Under the pieces are notes generated by a model. It searched no databases. It saw only the letters and a program-made list of their open reading frames with translations, and had not been told where the DNA came from. Positions 23,336-32,770 of a stretch of 59,770 nucleotides of DNA are shown here, one piece after another. The translations under genes were made by a program, and so were the position numbers. This stretch comes from Alphaproteobacteria bacterium (GTDB taxonomy: Bacteria; Pseudomonadota; Alphaproteobacteria; Kiloniellales; DSM-21159): contig JAUILQ010000030.1 in assembly GCA_030433005.1 (NCBI GenBank), positions 1 through 59,770 on the forward strand. The letters run 5' to 3'. Positions within the stretch are counted from its first letter, which is position 1. Every line of letters starts with the position of its first letter.

Positions 23336-25339
23336 TTGTCCGATTCCCCGAGCAATCCGCCCGCCTCCGGTCCGAACGGCGCCTCCGCTCCGAACGGCGA
23401 CGCCGCGATGAGCGCCGCCGCCCGGGCCGCGCTCTCCTCGCCGGCGGCGCCGCTGCTGGCGCGCGCCGCCCAGCTGCACCAGGCCGGCGACCTGCCGGCG
23501 GCGGTCCAGACCTACCGTCAGGCGATCGTCGTCGACCCGAGCTTCGCCGAGGCGCACCACAACCTCGGCGCCGCGCTGCGCGCCTGGGGCAAGCGCAACG
23601 AGGCGATCGCCTCCTATCGCGAGGCCCTGCGGCTCTCTCCCGACTATGCACTGGCCCACGTCAACCTGGGCGGCGCGCTGGCCGAGAACGGCGAGCTCGA
23701 CGATGCCCTGGAACACCTGGCGACCGGCTATCTGCTGGCGCCGGAGCGTCCGGTCATGGCGCGCCGCCTGGTCAACATCCTGCGCCGCACCGCGCCGGCC
23801 AGCGTGCCGGCCAAGGTGCGCGAGGCCCTGGCGCGGCTGGTCCGCGATCCCGCCGTCGAGCCGCAGACGCTGGAGCCCTGCATCGTCGCCCTGCTGGTCG
23901 AGGACCCGCGGGTGCGCGGCGTGCTCGAGGCCCTGGCGGGCGGCGAGGCGCCGACGATCGGCGAGGCCGGCCCGCCGCTCTACGCCGCGCTCGCCGAGTC
24001 CGAGCTGCCGAGCCTGCTCGGCGAGGCGATCCTGACCGACAGCCGGGTGGAGGCGCTGTTCGCGGTGCTGCGCGCGGCCTGGCTGGAGGCGCTCGACGGC
24101 GGCCACGCCGAGCTGCTGCCGGAGCCGGGCCTGCTCGCCGCGCTCGGCCTGCAGCTGGAAACCGTCGAGTGGTCCTGGCTGGAGACCGAGTCCGAGCAGG
24201 CCCGCCTCGCCGCGCTCAAGGAGCGCCTGGCCGAGCCGGCAGCGCGCGTCGAGGAGGCGGCGCCGAGCGCCGCGCTGCTGGTCTACGCGCTCTACCGGCC
24301 GCTCGAGGCCTTCGCCGGCGACGAGGCCCTGCTGGCGCTGGTCGATCCCGAGGGCGGCGCCGCGGCGCAGCTGCTCTATCGCCATCTCGTCGAGCCGGCC
24401 GAGCGCGCGCGCTTCGCCGAGGCCATGCCGAGCACCACGCCGATCCGCGACCGCACCTCGCAGTCGGTGCGCGCGATGTACGAGGTCAACGCCTATCCGC
24501 GCTGGCGGCGCATCGCGCGCCGGCCGGGCCGCAAGGTCGAACGGCTGCTGCCCGAGCTGCTGCCCGACCTCCGGCGCTTCCAGGTGCCCTTCGACCAGCA
24601 GCGCGTGCGCATCCTGGTCGCCGGCTGCGGGACCGGCCGCCACGCCTGCCTGACCGCCCAGCGCTTCGCCTTCTCGCAGGTCGTCGCCGTCGACCTGTCG
24701 CGCCGCTCGCTGTCCTACGCCGCGCAGCGCGCGCGCGACCTCAAGCTCGCCAACCTGCATTTCCTGCAGGGCGACATCCTGGAGCTCGGCGGCCTGGGCG
24801 AGGAGTTCGACGTCGTCGAGTGCTCGGGCGTGCTGCACCACCTGGCCAGCCCCGAGCTCGGCTGGCGCACGCTGCGCGGCCTGCTGGCCCCGGGCGGGCT
24901 GATGCGCATCGCGCTCTACAGCGAGAGCGCCCGCCAGGGCGTCGAGGAGGCACGCCGGCTGATCGGCGAGCTGGGCCTGGAGCCGACGCCCGACGGCATC
25001 CGCCAAGCGCGCGCGGCGATCCAGGCGCTGCCGCCCGAGGCGCCGGCCCGGCTGCTCGCCGAGTCGCCGGACTTCTTCTCGCTGTCGGGCTGCCGCGACC
25101 TCTTCTTCCACGTCCGCGAGGACCGCTTCACCCTGCCGCGCATCGCGCGGGCGCTTGACGAGCTGAAGCTCGACTTCCTCGGCTTCGAGCTGCCCAGCGA
25201 GGGCATCCGCTACAGCTACCGACGCCGCTTCCCGGCCGACCCGCAGCAGCGCGACCTGGCGCGCTGGGCCGAGTTCGAGCAGGAGAACCCGCTGACCTTC
25301 GCCGCCATGTACCAGTTCTGGTGCCAGGCCAAGGAGTGA
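23336..25339 (+). CDS. TPR-repeat protein fused to a SAM-dependent methyltransferase
   Basis: About 667 residues if the TTG at 23336 is the start (MSDSPSNPP..), or 643 if the ATG at 23408 is used; neither has a good ribosome-binding site. Residues ~45-150 hold TPR-like helices (ARAAQLHQAGDLPAAVQTYRQAIVVDPSFAEAH, then two more copies). A ~240-residue helical region of unknown type follows, then a class I methyltransferase with motif I VAGCGTG (428-434), AVDLSRRS and FDVVECSGVLHH. TPR-methyltransferase fusions of this layout are common in alphaproteobacteria but uncharacterised. Substrate unknown. Confidence 0.82.
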   Translation: MSDSPSNPPASGPNGASAPNGDAAMSAAARAALSSPAAPLLARAAQLHQAGDLPAAVQTYRQAIVVDPSFAEAHHNLGAALRAWGKRNEAIASYREALRLSPDYALAHVNLGGALAENGELDDALEHLATGYLLAPERPVMARRLVNILRRTAPASVPAKVREALARLVRDPAVEPQTLEPCIVALLVEDPRVRGVLEALAGGEAPTIGEAGPPLYAALAESELPSLLGEAILTDSRVEALFAVLRAAWLEALDGGHAELLPEPGLLAALGLQLETVEWSWLETESEQARLAALKERLAEPAARVEEAAPSAALLVYALYRPLEAFAGDEALLALVDPEGGAAAQLLYRHLVEPAERARFAEAMPSTTPIRDRTSQSVRAMYEVNAYPRWRRIARRPGRKVERLLPELLPDLRRFQVPFDQQRVRILVAGCGTGRHACLTAQRFAFSQVVAVDLSRRSLSYAAQRARDLKLANLHFLQGDILELGGLGEEFDVVECSGVLHHLASPELGWRTLRGLLAPGGLMRIALYSESARQGVEEARRLIGELGLEPTPDGIRQARAAIQALPPEAPARLLAESPDFFSLSGCRDLFFHVREDRFTLPRIARALDELKLDFLGFELPSEGIRYSYRRRFPADPQQRDLARWAEFEQENPLTFAAMYQFWCQAKE

Positions 25340-25455
25340 CGCGGCCGCGATCCCGGTGCTCCCACGCCTGGCACGGACCGCCCCGGCTTATGATCGTCGT
25401 CGAAGAAGCTCGGTGAGTCTCTGAACGCTCTATCCAGGGACGGCGGGCAAGAGCA

Positions 25456-26625
25456 TCAGGCCTGCACCGCCGCCGCCTCCGACAGCTCGGCCGCGGCGAT
25501 CCAGCCGCCGCCGAGCACGCGGCTGCCGGCATAGCAGACCGCGGCCTGGCCGGGGGCGACGCCGTGCTGGGGCTCGTCCAGGCGCAGCAGGGCCCCGCCC
25601 TGCCCGTCCGGCGCGACGCGGCCGGGCACCGGCTCCTGGGCCGAGCGCAGCTTGATCGCGCAAGCGAGGCCCTCTGCAGGCAGCGGGCCGCCCAGCCAGT
25701 TCAGCGCTTCGATCCGCACCAAGTCGCGCGCCAGCGCCGCCCTGGGGCCGACCACGACCCGTCGCGCCGCGGCGTCGAGCGCCACGACGTAGAGCGGCTC
25801 GTCGGTGCCGCCGATGCCGAGGCCGCGGCGCTGGCCGACCGTGTAGTGCACGATGCCCTCGTGGCGGCCGAGCACGCGGCCGGCGCGGTCGACGATCTCG
25901 CCGGGCTCGATGGCGCCCGGGCGCAGCTTGGCGACCACGTCGGCGTAGCGGCCGTTCGGCACGAAGCAGATGTCCTGGCTGTCCGGCTTCGCGGCCACGG
26001 GCAGGTCGAGCGCCGCGGCGATCTCGCGGACCTGCTGCTTGGGCAGAGCGCCGAGCGGAAAGCGCAGGAAGTCGAGCTGCTCCGGCGTGGTCGCGAAGAG
26101 GAAGTAGCTCTGGTCGCGGGCGTCCTGCGCCGCGGCGTGCAGCTCCGGGCCGTCCGGGCCGCTCTCGCGGCGCACGTAGTGGCCGGTCGCCAGCGCCGCC
26201 GCGCCGAGCTCGCGGGCCGTGCCCAGCAGGTCGCGGAACTTGACCGTCTGGTTGCAGCGCACGCAGGGGATCGGCGTCGCGCCGGCGAGATAGCTGTCGG
26301 CGAAGTCGTCGATGACCTGCGCGCGGAAGCGGCTCTCGTAGTCGAGCACGTAGTGCGGCATGCCGAGGCGCTCGGCGACGCGCCGGGCGTCGTAGATGTC
26401 CTGCCCGGCGCAGCAGGCGCCGGCCTTGTGGACGGCGGCGCCGTGGTCGTAGAGCTGCAGCGTGATGCCGACCGCCTCGTAGCCCGCCGCCCTGACCAGC
26501 GCCGCGGTCACCGAGGAGTCGACGCCGCCCGACATGGCGACGACGACGCGCGCCCCCGCCGGCAGGCCGAGGTCGGTCCGCGGCAGGTCCGCGGCGTCGC
26601 GTGCGAGGTCGGCGACGGTGCTCAT
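25456..26625 (-). CDS. mnmA: tRNA-specific 2-thiouridylase MnmA
   Basis: A 389-residue enzyme that makes 2-thiouridine at U34 of tRNA Lys, Glu and Gln. The PP-loop SGGVDSS is at residues 32-38. The two catalytic cysteines are C121 (IPCVRCN) and C220 ([11 protein letters not shown]), as in E. coli C102/C199, and the GHYVRR and [11 protein letters not shown] blocks are present. The sulfur it uses comes from a cysteine desulfurase, and two such genes lie 7-9 kb away. The ATG at 26625 follows a short gap from the ABC permease end. Confidence 0.96.
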   Translation of the reverse strand: MSTVADLARDAADLPRTDLGLPAGARVVVAMSGGVDSSVTAALVRAAGYEAVGITLQLYDHGAAVHKAGACCAGQDIYDARRVAERLGMPHYVLDYESRFRAQVIDDFADSYLAGATPIPCVRCNQTVKFRDLLGTARELGAAALATGHYVRRESGPDGPELHAAAQDARDQSYFLFATTPEQLDFLRFPLGALPKQQVREIAAALDLPVAAKPDSQDICFVPNGRYADVVAKLRPGAIEPGEIVDRAGRVLGRHEGIVHYTVGQRRGLGIGGTDEPLYVVALDAAARRVVVGPRAALARDLVRIEALNWLGGPLPAEGLACAIKLRSAQEPVPGRVAPDGQGGALLRLDEPQHGVAPGQAAVCYAGSRVLGGGWIAAAELSEAAAVQA

Positions 26626-26676
26626 GGCGCCAGGACTTAGGGCAGCGTGGCCGATGCCGCAAGGTCCGAGGGCTCG

Positions 26677-28350
26677 CTAGCGGATCAGGCTCACCTGTCT
26701 CACGCCGGCGAGGCGCAGCACGGCCTGGGTCGCCAGCAGGAAGCCGATCACCGTCGCCATGATGCAGACCGCGAAGGCGGCCGCCTGGTTGAGCGCGCCG
26801 CGGTCGTCGAGGTAGAGCACCGAGACGGCGGCGAGCTGGGTCGAGGGCGTGATCAGGAAGATCACGGCCGAGAGCGTCACCATGGCGCGCATGAAGAAGA
26901 AGGCGCCGATCGCCAGCACGCTCGGCCAGATCATCGGCAGGGTGACGCGCAGCAGCGTGCCCAGCCGGGTCGCCCCCAGCGTCGCCGAGGCCTCCTCGAA
27001 GGTCCGGCTGATCTGCTTCATGTTGGTGGTCGCCAGCAGGAAGCCCTGGGCATGGTAGTGGTAGACGTTGCAGACCGCGATGATCAGCATCGTGTCGTAG
27101 ATCGCGTAGACCGGATGGGCCGGGTCGTTGAAGGCCAGGATGTAGCCGAGGCCGAGCACCATGCCCGGAACGGCCGCCGGCAGGATCGACAGGAAGTAGA
27201 GCGGCCGCTTGACCGCCTCGGACAGCTGGTGGTTGGCGTAGGCGGCGAGGGTGACCACGACCACGGCGATGCCGGCCGTGACGAAAGCGACCTGGATCGA
27301 GGTCCACAGCGGCGCGATGCCGTTCTGCACGTCGAAGGCGTAGTGCCTCAGGCTGAGCGAGAGATTGTAGGGCCACAGCCGCACGAAGCTGGCGTAGACC
27401 ACGACCGCGACGACCGCCAGGATGGCGGCACCGACGAGCAGGCAGTAGCAGAGCCACAGCAGGTCGCGCCGGCGGTTCGGCCGCGCGCGCAGCGGCACCG
27501 ACTGGGCGCCGACGGCGGCGTGCTGGTGGCGCGCGATCCAGCGCTCGGCGACCACCGCCAGCGCCGCCGGGAACAGCAGCAGCACGCCGATCACGGCGCC
27601 CATCGAGAAGTTCGCCTGCCCCGAGACCTGGTTGTAGATCTCGACGGCGAGGACGCTGTAGTTGCCGCCGATCACGACCGGGTTGCCGAAGTCGGTGATG
27701 ACGATGGTGAAGACCACGAAGGTCGCCGAGGCGATGCCGTAGCGCGTCGCCGGCAGGGTCACGGTGCGGAAGCTCCGCCAGGCCGAGGCGCCCAGGGCCT
27801 CCGCCGACTCGTAGAGCCGCTGGTCGCCGACCGCCAGCGCCGTCGAGAGGATCAGGAAGGCGTGCGGAAAGGCGTAGAGCAGGTCGGCGACGAAGATGCC
27901 CCAGAAGCCGTAGATGTCGAGCTCGGTGCCGAAGGTCCGGTTGACCAGCCCGTTGCGCCCGAGCAGGAACTGCAGGCCCAGGGCCTGGACCAGCGAGGGC
28001 GCGAAGATCGGCAGCAGCGCGACGACACGCAGCAGCGGCCTGAGCGGCATGCGCGTGCGCTCGAGGGCATAGGCGAAGCCGTAGGCCAGGACGATGGTCG
28101 CGGCGGTGACGCTGAGCGAGACCTCGAAGGTGTTGCCGATGATCGAGACGAAGCGGGGATCGCCGAAGTAGCGGGCGTAGTTGCCGAGGCCGAGCCCCCC
28201 GGGCGTGATCAGCGAGTAGCTGAGGATGCCCCAGAGCGGCAGGATCACGAAGACGACGAGCAGCAGCACGGCACCGCCCGCGACCGCCGCCAGCAGCAGC
28301 CTGTCGCCGTCGGCGGCGGCGCGCCACGCCCCCCCTTGCGACAGGTTCAT
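26677..28350 (-). CDS. ABC transporter permease with two fused membrane domains (2-aminoethylphosphonate/Fe3+ type)
   Basis: A 557-residue protein with about twelve helices in two BPD_transp_1 modules. The EAA-like loops are YESAEALGASAWRSFRTVTLP and FEEASATLGATRLGTLLRVTLP. Fused permeases of this kind serve Fe3+ (SfuB/FbpB) and putative 2-aminoethylphosphonate importers; the associated binding protein looks more like the latter. The ATG overlaps the ATPase stop (ATGA), so it is the last gene of the three-gene importer operon. Confidence 0.88.
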   Translation of the reverse strand: MNLSQGGAWRAAADGDRLLLAAVAGGAVLLLVVFVILPLWGILSYSLITPGGLGLGNYARYFGDPRFVSIIGNTFEVSLSVTAATIVLAYGFAYALERTRMPLRPLLRVVALLPIFAPSLVQALGLQFLLGRNGLVNRTFGTELDIYGFWGIFVADLLYAFPHAFLILSTALAVGDQRLYESAEALGASAWRSFRTVTLPATRYGIASATFVVFTIVITDFGNPVVIGGNYSVLAVEIYNQVSGQANFSMGAVIGVLLLFPAALAVVAERWIARHQHAAVGAQSVPLRARPNRRRDLLWLCYCLLVGAAILAVVAVVVYASFVRLWPYNLSLSLRHYAFDVQNGIAPLWTSIQVAFVTAGIAVVVVTLAAYANHQLSEAVKRPLYFLSILPAAVPGMVLGLGYILAFNDPAHPVYAIYDTMLIIAVCNVYHYHAQGFLLATTNMKQISRTFEEASATLGATRLGTLLRVTLPMIWPSVLAIGAFFFMRAMVTLSAVIFLITPSTQLAAVSVLYLDDRGALNQAAAFAVCIMATVIGFLLATQAVLRLAGVRQVSLIR

Positions 28351-29366
28351 CGCCGGTCCGCCGCGATCGGGCTGACGTGCTCCCCGGGCAGGACGAAGCG
28401 CAGGCGCTCGCCGACCCCGGCGCCCTCGAGCGGCCCGTGCACCTCGATCTCGACGAGCCCTGCCTCGGCCTCCACCAGCAGCCTCGTCATGTTGCCCAGG
28501 AAGGCGACCTTGCGCACCTGCCCCTCGCCGACCGGGCCCGCCACGCTCTCGTCGTCGCCGACCAGCCGGACATGCTCCGGACGGATCGCGAAGAGCGTGT
28601 GGGAGGCCTCCCCGAGGGCCGGCAGCAGCGCCTGCCAGCGCCCGCGCTCGAGCAGGTTGAGGCGGCCGATGAACTCGCCGACGAAGCGGGTCTCGGGCCG
28701 CCAGTAGAGATCCTGCGCGGCCCCGACCTGCTCTATGCGGCCGCGGTTCATGACCAGGATCCGGTCGGCCATCTCCATGGCCTCGTCCTGGTCGTGGGTG
28801 ACCATCACCGTGGTGATGCCGAGGCGCTTCTGCAGGTCGCGGATCTCGCCGCGCAGGCTCTCGCGCACCTTGGCGTCGAGCGCCGAGAGCGGCTCGTCGA
28901 GCAGCAGCACCTCCGGCTCCGGCGCCAGTGCGCGCGCCAGAGCCACGCGCTGCTGCATGCCCCCGGACAGCTCGTGGGGATACTTGCCCGCCTGGTCGCC
29001 GAGGCCGACCAGCGCCAGCATCTCGGCGACCCGCGCCTCGATGCGCGGGCGCGGCCATTTTCGGCAGACCAAGCCATAGCCGACGTTGCGCCCTACGGTC
29101 ATGCTGGGAAACAGCGAGTAGGACTGGAAGACCACGCCGAAGTTGCGGCGCCGCGCCGGCAGCTGGCCGAGATCCCTGCCGCGCAGCCGGATCGTGCCCT
29201 CGTCGAGGCTTTCCAGGCCGGCGATCAGGCGCAGCAGCGTGGTCTTGCCGCAGCCCGACGGGCCGAGGAAGCAGATGAACTCGCCGGCCTCGATGTCGAG
29301 ATCGAGGCCGTCGACGGCGGTGAGGCCGGCGAATCGCTTGGTGACGCCGCGCAGCTCAAGGAACAT
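28347..29366 (-). CDS. ABC transporter ATP-binding protein (2-aminoethylphosphonate/Fe3+ type)
   Basis: A 339-residue importer ATPase. Walker A is GPSGCGKT (35-42), the signature LSGGMQQ (133-139), Walker B LLLDEP (154-159), and the switch His is H191. The C-terminal ~110 residues are a TOBE-type domain (FAIRPEHVRLVGDDES.., KVAFLGNMTRLLVEAEAG), typical of PotA/FbpC/PhnT ATPases. It powers uptake through the adjacent fused permease. It lies 82 bases after the binding-protein gene. Confidence 0.92.
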   Translation of the reverse strand: MFLELRGVTKRFAGLTAVDGLDLDIEAGEFICFLGPSGCGKTTLLRLIAGLESLDEGTIRLRGRDLGQLPARRRNFGVVFQSYSLFPSMTVGRNVGYGLVCRKWPRPRIEARVAEMLALVGLGDQAGKYPHELSGGMQQRVALARALAPEPEVLLLDEPLSALDAKVRESLRGEIRDLQKRLGITTVMVTHDQDEAMEMADRILVMNRGRIEQVGAAQDLYWRPETRFVGEFIGRLNLLERGRWQALLPALGEASHTLFAIRPEHVRLVGDDESVAGPVGEGQVRKVAFLGNMTRLLVEAEAGLVEIEVHGPLEGAGVGERLRFVLPGEHVSPIAADRR

Positions 29367-29448
29367 GCGCCCCCCGGTGGCCCTGCCTGCCTGTCGACGG
29401 AGAGATGGGCCGCGGCGGCGGGGCGAGCCCCGCCGCCGCGGGTCCCGC

Positions 29449-30474
29449 TCAGCGCTCGTAGCGCTTCTGCCACTCCGCCAGGATGCGGTCGCGGTTCTCG
29501 GCGGCCCAGGCGTAGTCGACCTCGAACAGGGCGGTCGAGATGTCCGCCGGCAGGCCGGCCTTAAGGAAGCGCTCGGGCATCTCGCGGTCCGACATGGTCA
29601 CGATCGACTTCCACTCGTTGTACTCGGCGGCCGCCGCCTTGCTCAGCGTCCAGTCGAGGAACTTGCGGGCATCGGCCTTGTTCTGCGAGCTGGCCATCAG
29701 CGCCGAGGCCTCCAGCTCATGGCCGGCCCCCTCGCTCGGCACGACCATGGTGATCGGATAGCCCTCCTCGATGTTCTTGATCGCGCGCAGCGCGAAGGAG
29801 ATGCCGATCGCGTACTCGCCGGCGCTGGCGACGTTGCAGGGCTTCGAGCCGCTCTTGATGTACTGCGCCATGTTCTTGTCGAGCGCGTCGAGGAACGCCC
29901 AGCCCTTCTCCTCGCCCATCATCTGCAGGATCGAGACGACATGGAGGTAGCCGGTGCCCGAGCTCGCGGGGTTCGGCATGACCAGCCGGCCCTCGTACTC
30001 CGGCTTCAGCAGGTCCTGCCAGCTCGCCGGCATCGGCAGGTCGTCGGCTTCCATGATCGCGTTGTTGACGCAGAAGGCGCCCATGTAGCCGGTGGTCGCG
30101 AACCACTTGTTGCCGGCGTCGCGGAAGCGCGGCGGCACCTTGTCGATGCCGGCCGGCTCGTAGGCCTCGACCAGTTCGAGGATGCGCGGGTCGACCATCG
30201 AGGTCGCCGCCCAGCCCCAGATGACGTCGTGCTTCGGGTTCGAGGCCTCGGCCAGCATGCGGGCGTGCAGGTCGCCGGTCGAGAGCCGCAGCACCTCGAC
30301 CTCGACGTCGGGCAGGTCCTTCTTGGCCTCCTCCAGGAAGGCCGCCAGCTCGTCCTCCTCGTAGGACGTGTAGACCGTGATCGTCCCCGCCAGCGCGGAC
30401 CCGGCGGCGAACAGCGACATCGTGGCGGCGGCCAGCGTCCGGCCGAGCCACGACTTCATCGGAAGTCCCGTCAT
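29449..30474 (-). CDS. Periplasmic solute-binding protein, putative 2-aminoethylphosphonate/Fe3+ importer
   Basis: A 341-residue extracellular binding protein (336 if the second ATG at 30459 is used). The signal peptide is hydrophobic with an ALAG cleavage site near residue 30. The mature protein has TITVYTSYEEDEL, HDVIWGWAATS, MPNPASSGTGYLHV and SGSKPCNVASAGEYAIGISF, which resemble the putative 2-aminoethylphosphonate binding proteins (TIGR03261-like) more than FbpA iron proteins, although the two groups are related. The iron-binding tandem Tyr of FbpA is not obvious. No phosphonate degradation genes lie in the window, so the substrate is uncertain. Confidence 0.85.
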   Translation of the reverse strand: MTGLPMKSWLGRTLAAATMSLFAAGSALAGTITVYTSYEEDELAAFLEEAKKDLPDVEVEVLRLSTGDLHARMLAEASNPKHDVIWGWAATSMVDPRILELVEAYEPAGIDKVPPRFRDAGNKWFATTGYMGAFCVNNAIMEADDLPMPASWQDLLKPEYEGRLVMPNPASSGTGYLHVVSILQMMGEEKGWAFLDALDKNMAQYIKSGSKPCNVASAGEYAIGISFALRAIKNIEEGYPITMVVPSEGAGHELEASALMASSQNKADARKFLDWTLSKAAAAEYNEWKSIVTMSDREMPERFLKAGLPADISTALFEVDYAWAAENRDRILAEWQKRYER

Positions 30475-30530
30475 CCCTCACCCCCTGTCGTTGAGCCCCG
30501 CCGTCGCGGTCGGGGCGTAACCGGAGTGTC

Positions 30531-30547
30531 ATATTTTCGTAACATAT
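30531..30547. promoter_or_regulatory. AT-rich imperfect palindrome upstream of the ABC importer operon
   Basis: ATATTTTCGTAACATAT is an AT-rich island in very GC-rich surroundings, with 6 of 8 symmetric positions paired. It is 57 bases before the binding-protein start. On the minus strand a TTGGCA lies just upstream of it, so it could be part of a promoter or an operator. Assignment is weak. Confidence 0.3.
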
Positions 30548-30586
30548 TGCCAAGAGCCCTCGTGCAAGCCGGCGCCTGCAGGGACC

Positions 30587-31969
30587 TCAGGCAGAACCGG
30601 CCCCGCCCGCCAGCCGCGCCATCAGGCGCTCGACCGGCGCGGCGTCGTTCATCATGCCGAGCGACACCGAGAAGTGGCCCTGGGCGCGCACGAAGAGGTT
30701 CTCCGGCGGCACCGCCCAGCGCTCGGCGAGCGCCGCGCCGCCGGCGTAGGGCACCAGGTCGTCGGAGGCGCCGAGCACCATGACCAGGTCCTCAGGCGCC
30801 AGCGCCGGCAGGCCGAGCGGCGCGATCAGCGGCAGCACGCGGCGCAGCGCCGCCTCGTCCCAGCCGGCCGCGCGGATCGGCTCCGGCATGCCGAGCGCGC
30901 GGCTCAGGCTGGCCCGCTCGGCGAGGTCGTCGAGCGCGCCGCTGGTCGCGATCAGCAGCGCCGCGTCGGGCACCAGCGCCGCGTCCCACTCGGCCGAGGC
31001 GGTCAGCAGCAGCTGCGCGCTCAGCGCGCCCATCGAGACGCCGCCGACGGCCAGCGGGCCGGGCCGCGTCTCGCGCAGGTAGCCGATCAGCAGCGCCGCC
31101 TCGGAGACCCAGGCCTGGAAGGCCTCGACCAGGCCGAGTGGACCCTTGGCCAGCAGCGGCTCGCCGCCGTAGCGCCCCGGGGCGCGGCGCCGGCCGTGCC
31201 ACGGCCCTTCCGGACGCACGATGCGCAGGCCCCGGCGCACCAGCGGCTTGTAGGGATCGGCCAGCTCGCGCCAGAACTCGGTCTCCATGCCGAGGCCGTG
31301 GAGGAACAGCAGGGTCCCGACCGCCGGCCCGGCGAGCGGCTCCTCGACGCGCGCGTGGCAGGTCTCGCCGGTCGCCGGCGAAGGGAAGCGCAGCCAGAAG
31401 GTCCGGCAGCCGTCGCGCTCGAAGCCGTGCGACCGGGCGACCGGCCCGGCCGGCGGCTGCGGCCAGAGCGGCGCGCTGCCCGACAGACGCGCGCCCTGCC
31501 GCCGCTCGACCTCGGCCGGGCCGGCGACCTCGGTCAAGACCGGCGGGATGCGCCGGGCGAGGTGCAGCGGCAGGAAGAAGCTGCGGGCCAGCATGAAGCG
31601 CTGGGCCGCCCCCGCGCGGTCGTCGGTCAACGCCATCAGGCGCTCGGGGTCGCCAGCGTCGCCGAAGGCGGCGTCCTGGAAGGCCGCCTCGGCCGCCTCG
31701 TAGCGGCGGCGCCGGGCCAGGGTCGCGGCCACGGCTCGGCGGGCCAGGGCGCCCTCGGCGTCGAGCGTGCCGCGCTCGCGGGCGCCACCGATGCCCCGCC
31801 AGAAGCGATCGAGGTCGCCGTCGCAGCCGGCGGCCGCCGCCCAGGCCCGCGACAGCGGGAAATAGAGCCCGGAGACCCAGCCGAGGGCGAGGCGGTCGAA
31901 CCAGGGCCTGAGCAGCAGGTCGCCGAGCCCGCCCTCGAGCAGCGCATAGGGATCGCGAAGGTCGGGCAT
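30587..31969 (-). CDS. Alpha/beta hydrolase, ABHD18-like
   Basis: A 460-residue protein whose C-terminal ~250 residues form an alpha/beta hydrolase. The nucleophile elbow is GGVSMG (S312), with an acid near D403/D404 (GASDDLVPY) and H432 (AQGHFSVS), plus RPEGPWHGRRRAPGRYGGEP, a signature of the ABHD18 (DUF2048) family. Residues 1-190 are helical with no assigned function. The ATG at 31969 (GGGAG 7-8 bases upstream) is preferred over GTG 32011, which would lie inside the upstream palindrome. Substrate unknown. Confidence 0.82.
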   Translation of the reverse strand: MPDLRDPYALLEGGLGDLLLRPWFDRLALGWVSGLYFPLSRAWAAAAGCDGDLDRFWRGIGGARERGTLDAEGALARRAVAATLARRRRYEAAEAAFQDAAFGDAGDPERLMALTDDRAGAAQRFMLARSFFLPLHLARRIPPVLTEVAGPAEVERRQGARLSGSAPLWPQPPAGPVARSHGFERDGCRTFWLRFPSPATGETCHARVEEPLAGPAVGTLLFLHGLGMETEFWRELADPYKPLVRRGLRIVRPEGPWHGRRRAPGRYGGEPLLAKGPLGLVEAFQAWVSEAALLIGYLRETRPGPLAVGGVSMGALSAQLLLTASAEWDAALVPDAALLIATSGALDDLAERASLSRALGMPEPIRAAGWDEAALRRVLPLIAPLGLPALAPEDLVMVLGASDDLVPYAGGAALAERWAVPPENLFVRAQGHFSVSLGMMNDAAPVERLMARLAGGAGSA

Positions 31970-31993
31970 GCGGTCTCCCGGCAGCCGCCAGCC

Positions 31994-32013
31994 AAGTGAA
32001 CGGTCGATCACTT
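31994..32013. promoter_or_regulatory. 20-bp palindrome, candidate TetR-type operator
   Basis: AAGTGAACGGTCGATCACTT reads AAGTGAnCGnnCGnTCACTT: 16 of 20 positions are symmetric, with 6-bp perfect outer arms. It sits 25 bases before the ATG of the ABHD18-like gene and 48 bases after the tenA stop. Length and centre spacing fit TetR-family operators. No TetR gene is in the window. Confidence 0.55.
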
Positions 32014-32060
32014 ATCTGGGAACGGCGGGGTCGCCTTCAAGGCGCGCGCGGCGACCGGGC

Positions 32061-32768
32061 CTAGCCTTCGGGCGCCAGCCCCATGTCCCAGAAGCCGACC
32101 TCGAGGCGCACGGCGGTCGCGAAGCTCTCGGCCAGCTCCGGCCAGCGGGGGCTGCGCTCGAAGGGCGCGCTCAAGCCGCGCCGGCCGGCGACCCGGTCGA
32201 GCTGGTCGGCCATCGCCGCGGCGCCGTCCTGGAACTCCTTGCCGCCGTAGAGCTCGATCCAGGCGCGGTAGGGATTGCCCTCGAGCCGCGTTCCCGGGTC
32301 GGCGAGCAGGCGCCGGCCGATCTCGGCGTAGCCGAGGCCGCAGGGCGCGAGCGCGACCAGCAGGTCGAGCAGGTCGCCCGACAGGCCGCGGTCCAGGACG
32401 TAGCGCGTGTAGAGGCGGTTGGCCGGCGCCTCGGGGGTCGCCGCCAGCGCCGCCTCGTCGAGGCCCCAGCCGGCGCAGACCTCGACGTGCAGCGCGATCT
32501 CGTGGTTGAGCAGCAGGTCGACCAGGGCCGCCGACTGGCGCAGGTCGTCGAGGTGGTCCGACTTGACCACGGCCAGCGACCAGGCCCGGCTGTAGTGCAG
32601 CAGGAAGCGGTAGTCCTGGGCCAGATAGTGCCGGAAGCAGGCCTCCGGCAGGCTGCCGTCGGCGAGCGCGCGCACGAAGGCGTGCCCGACGTAGGCCTGC
32701 CAGTCCGCGCGGCAGGACTCCGTGAGCGCGGGAAACAGCGCGCCGGTCGCGGCAGCGGACCCCGCCAC
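32061..32768 (-). CDS. tenA: TenA-family protein (thiaminase II / aminopyrimidine aminohydrolase)
   Basis: A 235-residue all-helical TenA protein. The catalytic Cys is C143 in ALAPCGLGYAEIG, matching the CxxGY block of TenA (C135 in Bacillus). The C-terminal Glu region appears as RLEVGFWDMG. TenA hydrolyses 4-amino-5-aminomethyl-2-methylpyrimidine to salvage thiamine pyrimidine. The GTG at 32768 starts 2 bases after the ferredoxin gene, so it is co-transcribed with the Fe-S operon. No thiamine synthesis genes or TPP riboswitch are nearby. Confidence 0.9.
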   Translation of the reverse strand: MAGSAAATGALFPALTESCRADWQAYVGHAFVRALADGSLPEACFRHYLAQDYRFLLHYSRAWSLAVVKSDHLDDLRQSAALVDLLLNHEIALHVEVCAGWGLDEAALAATPEAPANRLYTRYVLDRGLSGDLLDLLVALAPCGLGYAEIGRRLLADPGTRLEGNPYRAWIELYGGKEFQDGAAAMADQLDRVAGRRGLSAPFERSPRWPELAESFATAVRLEVGFWDMGLAPEG

Positions 32769-32770
32769 CG

